Of a stretch of 5,512 nucleotides of DNA, positions 1 through 5,512 are shown piece by piece. The DNA comes from DAOVDI01 sp965373045. GTDB taxonomy: Bacteria > Acidobacteriota > Aminicenantia > Aminicenantales > Aminicenantaceae. The notes beneath the pieces were generated by a model, which did no database searches, was not told the DNA's origin, and saw only the letters and a program-made list of their open reading frames with translations. The position numbers and the translations under genes are program-made. Numbering within the stretch: the stretch's first letter is position 1; every line of letters begins with the position of its first letter. The stretch lies in the NCBI GenBank assembly GCA_965373045.1, contig CBDVEQ010000173.1, positions 1-5,512 on the forward strand, in the 5' to 3' direction.

Positions 1-695
1 TTGTCATCACCGGGACAGACCGCCTGCAGCACTTTCTCTGGAACGCTTATGAAGAGACGGGCCATGTCTACCACCAGAATTTCCTGGATTACTACTCAAA
101 GATCGATGAACTCGTCCAGGAGATCGCAACTGCATACGAAAAAAACACTGGCAGTTACGAAGGTCTCTATCTTCTCTCTGACCATGGCTTTACAGGGATC
201 GAGCAGGAAGTTTACCTCAACGCGTGGCTTGAAAAGGAAAACTATCTGAGTTTTGAAACCAAGGAGCCAAAAAATCTAGGAGAGATCTCGGAAAAGGCCG
301 TAGCATTCACCATGGACCCCAATAGGATCTATGTTCACACAAGAGACAGATACCCAAAAGGGGTTGTTGACCCGTCTGATAAACCTGCATTAAAAAAAGA
401 ACTCCAGGAAAAACTGCAAATGTTTGAATATAACGGGAAAAAAGTTGTTAAGAAAGTGTTCGACACTGATGAAGTCTATTCCGGTCCTCTTATGGAAAAA
501 GGGCCTGATCTCATCGTTATCTCCGAGCAAGGATATGATATAAAGGGTTCGATCAAAAAGAAAGATATCTTCGGCCGGACCAACCTGCAGGGAATGCACA
601 CATGGGACAACGCATTCTTCTGGGCTCTCAAAGACCACGGCTCTAATCTTGCCATATCCGATCTTGCAAAAATCATCCTTGGACACTTTGAATGA
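1..695 (+). CDS. Alkaline-phosphatase-superfamily phosphohydrolase (COG3379-like), 5'-truncated
   Basis: This is the C-terminal part of a metal-dependent phosphohydrolase. The reading frame is open from the left edge (first complete codon at base 3) and gives 230 residues before TGA at 693-695, so the true start lies outside the window. Counting from the first complete codon, I see the metal-site motif TDRLQH (D6, H10), then SDHGF (D60, H61), then a late histidine in GMHTWD (H199). In nucleotide pyrophosphatase/phosphodiesterases these positions bind two metal ions, usually zinc. The N-terminal Asp and the Ser/Thr nucleophile must lie upstream. This protein lacks the WSGDH motif of the two downstream paralogs and has a shorter region between SDHG and the last His, so it belongs to a different subgroup. 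An internal ATG at 312 is not the start, because the D/H motifs lie before it. The stop overlaps the next start by four bases. The substrate and cell location are unknown. Confidence 0.9.
   Translation, partial: VITGTDRLQHFLWNAYEETGHVYHQNFLDYYSKIDELVQEIATAYEKNTGSYEGLYLLSDHGFTGIEQEVYLNAWLEKENYLSFETKEPKNLGEISEKAVAFTMDPNRIYVHTRDRYPKGVVDPSDKPALKKELQEKLQMFEYNGKKVVKKVFDTDEVYSGPLMEKGPDLIVISEQGYDIKGSIKKKDIFGRTNLQGMHTWDNAFFWALKDHGSNLAISDLAKIILGHFE
692..695 (+). other. ATGA start/stop overlap
   Basis: The ATG of the second gene (692-694) overlaps the TGA of the first (693-695). Only a weak GGA (681-683) lies at Shine-Dalgarno distance, so the second gene is probably translated largely by coupling or reinitiation from the first. 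The overlap is seen directly; the coupling is inferred. Confidence 0.85.
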
Positions 696-2830
696 ATAAC
701 AAAATCAACATCAAAATATACTTTATTCTCCTGGTAATCTTCTTTTGTACTTTTCCCCTTCACGCCTACGTTGGACCAGGAGCAGGGTTTGCCTTTTTAT
801 CTTCTTTTCTTGTGCTTTTCATTACCTTTTTTCTGGCTCTCTTTTCTTTCATTGCATGGCCCTTTCGGTTTCTTATAAAGGTTCTCAAAGGGCAAAAAGC
901 TTATAAAAAAAGCCGTATAGACCGGATGGTCATAGTCGGACTGGACGGAATGGAGCCTACTCTGATTGAAAAATTTTTGGCTGAAGGCAAACTGCCCAAC
1001 ATGTCCAAACTCAAGGATCAAGGTTCCTATGCCCGTTTGGACACAACCACCCCTGCTATATCACCTGTGGCCTGGTCATCCTTTATGACAGGCTGTCATC
1101 CTAACAAGCATAATATCTTCGATTTTCTGAGCCGAAACTTAAAAAACTATCTGCCCGACCTTTCCTCCGCTAAGATTGGAACTCCTAAACGATTTCTTTC
1201 CATGGGAAAATACAATATCCCTCTTTCCAAACCGGAGATCAAGGGTCTTCGAAAGAGCATCCCCTTCTGGAAGATCCTTGGTGATGAAGGTATATTCAGC
1301 ACCGTACTTAGGATTCCTATCACATTCCCGCCTGAAAAATTTAAAGGGCACCTGATCTCAGGAATGTGCGCTCCTGATCTCAAAGGTAGCCAGGGAACAT
1401 TTTCTTTTTACACTACCGACTCTGCCAAAACACAAAAACATGAAGGCGGCATGATCATCCCCGTTAAAATGAACAGCAATACCATAGAAACCTACATCTC
1501 CGGTCCTGTCAATTCTCTTCTCAAGGAAGAAAAAGAACTGAGCCTTCCCATGACGATCTTTGTAGACAAAGACAATAATAATATTCGGATCGAGGTCTCA
1601 GGAGAAAAGATCGATCTCAAGCCCGGTACCTTCTCTGATTGGATACGGATCAAGTTCAGGCCAGGTCTCGGTATGAAGATCAGAGCTATCTGCCGGTTTT
1701 ATGTTTCCCAGACCGATCCCCACTTTGAAATATACCTGACACCTCTGAATATCGATCCTGAAAAGCCCGCACTACCCATCTCCCATCCTTATATTTACTA
1801 CGTTTACCTCGGAAAATTGATCGGCAGCTACACCACACTGGGAGAAGCAGACGACACCTGGGCTTTAAATGAAGATATTCTCAGCGAGGACGCCTTTATC
1901 AAACTATGCTATGACAACTATAAGGAATCCGAAAAAATGCTGTTCAACGCTATGGATAAAACCAAAAAAGGAATGGTCGCGTGCTGGTTCCAGATAACTG
2001 ACAGCATTCAGCATATGTTTTTCCGTTACCTGGACAAAAACCATCCTGCCCTAAAAACCGGACAGACCAAAAAAAGCGCACAGGTCATAGAAAAACTTTA
2101 CACCGACATGGATGACCTTGTAGGACGAGTCATGAAACAAATGAACGAGAACTCCCTCCTGGTCGTTATGTCTGATCATGGATTCAAAAACTTCTCCCGC
2201 GGATTCAACCTGAATTCCTGGCTCTATCTTAACGGATATCTTCACCTAAAAGACGGGAAAAAAGAAAGCGATGAGTGGTTTAAAGATGTGGACTGGAGCA
2301 GAACCAAGGCCTACGGCCTGGGCCTCGGAGGAATATACATCAATCTCAAAGAACGCGAAGCTCAAGGCATCGTCTCTCCCGGAGAAGAATTAAAAACATT
2401 AAAACAGGAACTCAGCGCCAAGCTGTCTGGATTAAAGGATGAAGAGATGGGGAAAGTTGCGATCAACAAGCTTTATGACCGCGATGAGATCCCTCCCGGC
2501 CCCTATAAAAGTAATTGCCCTGACTTTATCGTGGGATATAATATCGATTACCGAGTCTCCTGGGATTCGGTCACCGGCAAAGTCAATACGACTGTATTCG
2601 AGGACAACACTAAGGCCTGGAGCGGAGACCACTGTATCGATCCCCGTATTGTTCCCGGAGTCCTGTTCAGCAGTAAAAAAATCAACACAAAAACACCATC
2701 CATTGTGGATATTGCGCCTACAGCTCTAGATCTTTTTGGAATCGATATCCCCGGCTATATGGACGGCAGTGCTATAATAGACATGTCTGCTCTAACGAGC
2801 AATAAAAATACAAAACATATTGGACAATAA
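692..2830 (+). CDS. Membrane-anchored alkaline-phosphatase-superfamily phosphodiesterase (COG3379-like)
   Basis: This 712-residue protein is predicted to cleave or transfer a phosphate ester at a two-metal centre. Residues 8-25 form a hydrophobic helix or signal sequence ending in LHA. A YVGPGAG loop follows, then a second long hydrophobic helix (about 31-60) and a basic stretch with many Lys/Arg (61-78). The catalytic domain begins at residue 79. Motifs in order are GLDG (D85), ISPVAW (putative nucleophile S124) with MTG (T133), TDSIQH (D437, H441), SDHG (D495, H496) and WSGDH (H647). A beta-rich insertion lies at about 250-360. The usual HGI after the nucleophile is HNI here (N141). The protein is a close paralog of the next gene: residues 79-162 align without gaps to its 42-125, with 43 of 84 identical by hand count. 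It differs mainly in having membrane helices instead of a Tat leader. The start at 692 is supported by the overlap with gene 1 and by the hydrophobic N-terminus. The family is clear; the substrate is unknown. Confidence 0.92.
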   Translation: MNNKINIKIYFILLVIFFCTFPLHAYVGPGAGFAFLSSFLVLFITFFLALFSFIAWPFRFLIKVLKGQKAYKKSRIDRMVIVGLDGMEPTLIEKFLAEGKLPNMSKLKDQGSYARLDTTTPAISPVAWSSFMTGCHPNKHNIFDFLSRNLKNYLPDLSSAKIGTPKRFLSMGKYNIPLSKPEIKGLRKSIPFWKILGDEGIFSTVLRIPITFPPEKFKGHLISGMCAPDLKGSQGTFSFYTTDSAKTQKHEGGMIIPVKMNSNTIETYISGPVNSLLKEEKELSLPMTIFVDKDNNNIRIEVSGEKIDLKPGTFSDWIRIKFRPGLGMKIRAICRFYVSQTDPHFEIYLTPLNIDPEKPALPISHPYIYYVYLGKLIGSYTTLGEADDTWALNEDILSEDAFIKLCYDNYKESEKMLFNAMDKTKKGMVACWFQITDSIQHMFFRYLDKNHPALKTGQTKKSAQVIEKLYTDMDDLVGRVMKQMNENSLLVVMSDHGFKNFSRGFNLNSWLYLNGYLHLKDGKKESDEWFKDVDWSRTKAYGLGLGGIYINLKEREAQGIVSPGEELKTLKQELSAKLSGLKDEEMGKVAINKLYDRDEIPPGPYKSNCPDFIVGYNIDYRVSWDSVTGKVNTTVFEDNTKAWSGDHCIDPRIVPGVLFSSKKINTKTPSIVDIAPTALDLFGIDIPGYMDGSAIIDMSALTSNKNTKHIGQ
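713..865 (+). other. Two N-terminal hydrophobic segments of the second phosphodiesterase
   Basis: Residues 8-25 and about 31-58 are strongly hydrophobic and are separated by a short glycine-rich YVGPGAG turn. Lysines precede the first segment and a Lys/Arg-rich stretch follows the second. By the positive-inside rule both ends should be cytoplasmic. An alternative is that the first segment is a signal peptide cut after LHA; the second would then still cross from outside to inside. Confidence 0.75.
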
Positions 2831-2832
2831 CA

Positions 2833-2931
2833 ATGTTAAAAATAAAAAGGAGAGAATTTCTAAAGATGGGGATTGCAGCCGGTTCCATGATGGCTGCTGG
2901 CAGCTCTTCGGACATGATCACCAGAGTTTTC
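2833..2931 (+). other. Twin-arginine signal peptide of the third enzyme
   Basis: Residues 5-11 read KRREFLK, close to the S/T-R-R-x-F-L-K consensus, with Lys in place of Ser/Thr. A moderately hydrophobic segment follows at about 12-22. The mature catalytic fold starts near residue 42. The cleavage site is unclear and the end given is approximate. Confidence 0.8.
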
Positions 2932-4818
2932 GGAAAAACCGATACTCCGAAAAAGATGATAATCCTTGGTTTTGACGGAGTCGATCCTCACCTTCTCAAT
3001 ATGTGGATGAAGGCAGGAAAACTTCCTGCTTTTCAAAAACTTCAAAACCAGGGAACATTCACCAGGCTTCGAACAAGTCTTCCCCCCCAGAGCCCGGTCG
3101 CATGGTCCAATTTTATCACAGGCATGAATCCAGGCGGCCACGGTATTTTTGATTTTATGGCCCGTAATCCAGAAGATTACTCTCCTGATTTTTCTTCAGC
3201 TGCAATAACAGGCGCTGGAAAATCCATTACCATTGGAAACCTTGTCCTGCCTCTCAGCAGTGAAAAAGCCGTACAAAAAAGATCCGGCAAAGCATTCTGG
3301 CAGATCCTTGAAGACCATGATATCCCGGCAACAGTCTTTAAGATGCCCGGCAACTATCCTCCAGAGGAAACAGATCAGAGGACCATTTCGGGTATGAACA
3401 CACCGGATATCGCAGGAAGCTATGGCATATACAATTACTACACAACAGACTACGCAGATCTTCAGAATGACTCCTATGCCGGAGGCAACCACCATGAAGT
3501 TTATGTTATTGGCAACCGTGTTGAAGCCAAGCTGCCCGGCCCTTATAATGTCTTTAAAAAAGGCGCCCCAAAAGCGACTATCGACTTCAAAGTCTTTTTA
3601 GATCCGGTCAATCCAGTGGCAAAGATCGTCATCCAGGACCAAGAGTTCATTCTCAACGAAAAAGAATGGAGTGGTTGGAAGAAAATACATTTCAATCTGA
3701 TCCCAACCCAGAGTGTAAAAGGGATCTGCATGTTCTACCTAAAACAGGTCCGCCCTGAATTTAAGCTTTATGTATCCCCTGTCAATGTTGATCCGGCTGA
3801 TCCCGCCATTCCAATATCCACTCCACCTAATTATTCCAAAGAACTGGCGAACCGGTTTGGCCCATTCTTTACCAAAGGGCTTCCGGCCGATACACACGCC
3901 CTGGATAATGCAGCATTGGACGATGAGTCTTTCCTTGAACAGGATAACATGATTTTCCAGGAACGTCAGGATATGTTTGAGTATGAGCTGGCAAGGTTTG
4001 AAGCTGGGGTCTTATTCCATTATGTCTCAAGCACAGATCAGAGACAGCACATGTTCTGGCGGCTTCTGGATAAGTCACACCATAAATATGATGAAAAACT
4101 CGCCCGTGAATTCGGAAATACTATTGAAAGTATTTACTCCCGGGTCGATTTTCTCTTGGATCAGGCTATACAGAAGGCAGACAAGAACACTGTGATCATG
4201 GTCCTATCTGATCACGGTTTTACTTCATTTAGACGTTCTTTTAATGTCAATACATGGCTAAAAGAAGCAGGTTACCATACATTGATCAATGATTGGAAAC
4301 AGGGAGAGGACAGCCTCTTTATGAACACGGATTGGTCCAGGACCAAGGCCTATGCTTATGGCCTGAACAGCCTGTTTATCAACCTGAAAGGAAGAGAAGG
4401 AGAGGGCGTTGTTAATCCAAATGAAAAGGAATCTCTCGCCAGAGAGATCGCCCGGAAACTGGAAGCCTACAAAGATCCGAAAACAGGTGAGCATCCCATC
4501 CTTAAGGCCTATACCGCTCAAGAGGCTTATCAGGGTCCTTTTGTGGATCAAGCTCCAGATATTGTAATTGGGTATAATCGCGGTTACCGTGTCTCCTGGT
4601 CATCTCCCATGGGAAGGATCACTAAAAAGATCATGGAAGACAATGAGGAAAAATGGAGCGGTGATCACATGGCTTCTCCAGAAGTTGTCCCAGGAATTTT
4701 GCTTATGAACCAGAAGATCAACAATATGTCTCCTGCACTGTACGACCTTACTCCAACCATACTGAAGGTTTTTAATATAAAAACACCATCAAACATGATA
4801 GGAAAGTCTATTATATAG
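2833..4818 (+). CDS. Tat-exported alkaline-phosphatase-superfamily phosphodiesterase (COG3379-like)
   Basis: This 661-residue enzyme is predicted to act on a phosphate ester outside the cytoplasm. The N-terminus KRREFLK (residues 5-11) is a twin-arginine signal, followed by a mild Ala/Gly/Met hydrophobic stretch with no lipobox cysteine. Such leaders export already folded, often metal-loaded, proteins. The catalytic domain begins near residue 42: GFDG (D48), QSPVAW (putative nucleophile S87) with ITG (T97) and GHGIFDF, then TDQRQH (D402, H406), SDHG (D460, H461) and WSGDH (H612). All expected metal ligands are present. A beta-rich insertion at about 217-330 matches that of the preceding gene, so the two look like a tandem duplication that gained different N-termini. 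The gene starts two bases after the previous stop and lacks a strong Shine-Dalgarno, which suggests coupled translation. I chose ATG 2833 because it includes the Tat motif; ATG 2866 would remove it. The substrate is unknown. Confidence 0.93.
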   Translation: MLKIKRREFLKMGIAAGSMMAAGSSSDMITRVFGKTDTPKKMIILGFDGVDPHLLNMWMKAGKLPAFQKLQNQGTFTRLRTSLPPQSPVAWSNFITGMNPGGHGIFDFMARNPEDYSPDFSSAAITGAGKSITIGNLVLPLSSEKAVQKRSGKAFWQILEDHDIPATVFKMPGNYPPEETDQRTISGMNTPDIAGSYGIYNYYTTDYADLQNDSYAGGNHHEVYVIGNRVEAKLPGPYNVFKKGAPKATIDFKVFLDPVNPVAKIVIQDQEFILNEKEWSGWKKIHFNLIPTQSVKGICMFYLKQVRPEFKLYVSPVNVDPADPAIPISTPPNYSKELANRFGPFFTKGLPADTHALDNAALDDESFLEQDNMIFQERQDMFEYELARFEAGVLFHYVSSTDQRQHMFWRLLDKSHHKYDEKLAREFGNTIESIYSRVDFLLDQAIQKADKNTVIMVLSDHGFTSFRRSFNVNTWLKEAGYHTLINDWKQGEDSLFMNTDWSRTKAYAYGLNSLFINLKGREGEGVVNPNEKESLAREIARKLEAYKDPKTGEHPILKAYTAQEAYQGPFVDQAPDIVIGYNRGYRVSWSSPMGRITKKIMEDNEEKWSGDHMASPEVVPGILLMNQKINNMSPALYDLTPTILKVFNIKTPSNMIGKSII

Positions 4819-4822
4819 TACG

Positions 4823-4828
4823 AAGGAG
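4823..4828 (+). promoter_or_regulatory. Shine-Dalgarno of the small RHH-like gene
   Basis: AAGGAG lies ten bases before ATG 4839 and is the best ribosome binding site in the window. A nearer ATG at 4832 opens a different frame that stops after eight codons, so 4839 is the start. The strong site suggests the small protein is made at a higher rate than its neighbours, whose sites are weak. Confidence 0.8.
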
Positions 4829-4838
4829 CTAATGAATC

Positions 4839-5030
4839 ATGGCAAAAGCAAAAGTTAAACTGGATAAAGATCTTTTTAAAAAAGTGAAAAAGTTTGCCGA
4901 ATTATCCGGCTATTCCTCCCCTGAGGAATTTATCACCCACTGTCTCGAAAAAGAGATCTCTTCCCTTGAAGAAGCCGACTCAGAAGAAGAAGTGAAAAAG
5001 AAGTTAAAAGGGCTGGGATATATTTCCTGA
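4839..5030 (+). CDS. Small RHH-like protein with C-terminal LGYIS tail
   Basis: This is a 63-residue, highly charged protein. Residues 3-9 (KAKVKLD) could form the beta strand, 10-22 the first helix, GYSSPEEF (24-31) the turn, and 28-41 the second helix of a ribbon-helix-helix domain like those of CopG/Arc-type DNA-binding proteins. An acidic linker (44-51) leads to a basic helix, and the protein ends in LKGLGYIS. From memory, similar Leu-Gly-Tyr endings occur at the C-termini of some sulfatase and phosphodiesterase proteins; I could not check this. It sits 20 bases after the third enzyme and has its own strong Shine-Dalgarno. It may be an RHH regulator of the operon or a small partner of the enzymes. 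The gene is convincing from its start, binding site, composition and fit in the operon; the function is uncertain. No membrane segment or signal peptide is seen. Confidence 0.85.
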   Translation: MAKAKVKLDKDLFKKVKKFAELSGYSSPEEFITHCLEKEISSLEEADSEEEVKKKLKGLGYIS

Positions 5031-5048
5031 TTTTACACCAGGTCTAAC

Positions 5049-5512
5049 ATGTCCATAATCAATATCTTTTTCGGAAAACTTGTCGAATGGATACTTTTTC
5101 CTTTTCGCGGGATGAGTCCCTGGGTAGGAATGATCGTTCTTTCCCTGGTAACCGGGATCTTTATGCTTTTTATCTTTCGCATGACATCCAATCAGAAAGG
5201 AATCAAAAGCATAAAAAACAAGATCAAGGCCCATATCCTGGAATTGAGGTTGTTCCAGGACAATCTCAGAATATCGCTCAGTTCTCAGGGAAAGATACTC
5301 AAGTGCAACCTTAAATATATCAGCTACACCATGAAACCCATGCTTATCATGATCATCCCTCTGATCCTGATCCTCATTCAGATGAACCTGTGGTTCGGGT
5401 ATAAATCCTTTTCTCTCGATCAAACCGCCCTCCTGAAAGTGACTCTCAACGATAATTACAATCCAGTTGAAACAGATATTACTCTTATTCCCTCATCTTC
5501 CGCGATCATCGT
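5049..5512 (+). CDS. Membrane protein, DUF106/Oxa1-like layout, 3'-truncated
   Basis: The frame is open from ATG 5049 to the right edge (154 complete codons). An AGG at 5040-5042 sits six bases before the ATG. A short amphipathic N-terminus (1-20) is followed by a transmembrane helix at about 26-44, a basic, probably helical cytoplasmic stretch at 45-93 (IKNKIKAH, then ELRLFQDNLR), and a second transmembrane helix at about 98-114 starting at KPMLIM and ending near LWFGY. A soluble, probably beta-rich segment begins after residue 120 and is cut off. Two helices around a long charged hairpin-like region recall DUF106 and Oxa1/YidC/EMC3-type proteins, which insert proteins into membranes. I infer this from layout only. 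The gene lies 18 bases after the small RHH-like gene, so it is very likely co-transcribed. It could instead be an unrelated two-helix membrane protein. Confidence 0.85.
   Translation, partial: MSIINIFFGKLVEWILFPFRGMSPWVGMIVLSLVTGIFMLFIFRMTSNQKGIKSIKNKIKAHILELRLFQDNLRISLSSQGKILKCNLKYISYTMKPMLIMIIPLILILIQMNLWFGYKSFSLDQTALLKVTLNDNYNPVETDITLIPSSSAII

Noticed and set aside
1..249. 82-residue plus-strand frame at the left edge
   Set aside because: It is rich in Ser/Thr/Arg with no motif. The frame two bases over contains TDRLQH and SDHG and is the true coding frame.
312..695. ATG 312 as start of an independent short protein
   Set aside because: The same frame is open upstream to the window edge and encodes essential metal-binding motifs there, so this is an internal methionine.
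390..763. Two overlapping minus-strand frames (390-686 and 476-763)
   Set aside because: They are antisense to the C-terminus of the first enzyme, whose frame carries the conserved metal-site His. No motif or plausible ribosome site supports them.
2059..2080. A-runs (about seven A) in genes 1 and 2 as programmed frameshift sites
   Set aside because: The runs are lysine codons in a moderately AT-rich genome. No alternative frame product or stimulatory structure is visible, and the zero frame is complete.
3082..3088. Run of seven C just before the nucleophile codon of gene 3, as a phase-variation tract
   Set aside because: Seven bases is short for a contingency locus, the run encodes the conserved Pro-Pro, and the frame is intact.
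5031..5048. Terminator or promoter in the gap before the last gene
   Set aside because: The gap is only 18 bases, with no hairpin plus U-run and no -35/-10 pair I could defend.
5004..5423. 139-residue open frame on the minus strand
   Set aside because: It lies opposite the well-supported membrane-protein gene and the end of the RHH-like gene. Its product is low in hydrophobic structure and has no recognisable motif, whereas the plus-strand frame gives clean transmembrane helices and a ribosome site.

Overview
The window holds five genes on the + strand, packed end to end with gaps of -4, 2, 20 and 18 bases. It looks like the interior of one operon: the first gene enters from the left edge and the last runs off the right edge. 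I see no RNA gene, mobile element, CRISPR array, convincing promoter or terminator. No stretch over 300 bases lacks a gene.

Layout: (1) 1-695, the C-terminal 230 residues of an alkaline-phosphatase-superfamily phosphohydrolase. (2) 692-2830, a 712-residue enzyme of the same superfamily with two N-terminal hydrophobic helices. (3) 2833-4818, a 661-residue close paralog of gene 2 with a twin-arginine (Tat) leader instead of the helices. (4) 4839-5030, a 63-residue protein resembling a ribbon-helix-helix (RHH) domain, ending in a basic helix and Leu-Gly-Tyr-Ile-Ser. (5) 5049-5512, the start of a membrane protein with two strong hydrophobic segments separated by a basic, probably helical stretch, a layout like DUF106/Oxa1-type proteins.

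All three enzymes carry the two-metal motifs of the Type I phosphodiesterase / nucleotide pyrophosphatase group (PF01663-like, COG3379-like). In the complete ones the putative nucleophile is a serine in a Ser-Pro-Val-Ala-Trp motif. The substrates cannot be read from the sequence. The main oddity is that the two closest paralogs seem to act on opposite sides of the membrane: the Tat leader should export gene 3, while the helical hairpin and following basic segment of gene 2 suggest a cytoplasmic catalytic domain. With the membrane protein downstream, this suggests processing of a phosphorylated lipid, polymer or other envelope substrate on both faces of the membrane. That is inference.

Organism: a bacterium with a Tat system, probably Gram-negative, moderate in G+C (clearly below 50% by eye). 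Arrays of COG3379-type enzymes suggest an environmental lineage such as Desulfobacterota, Nitrospirota or Omnitrophota, but there is no marker gene here and this is a weak guess.
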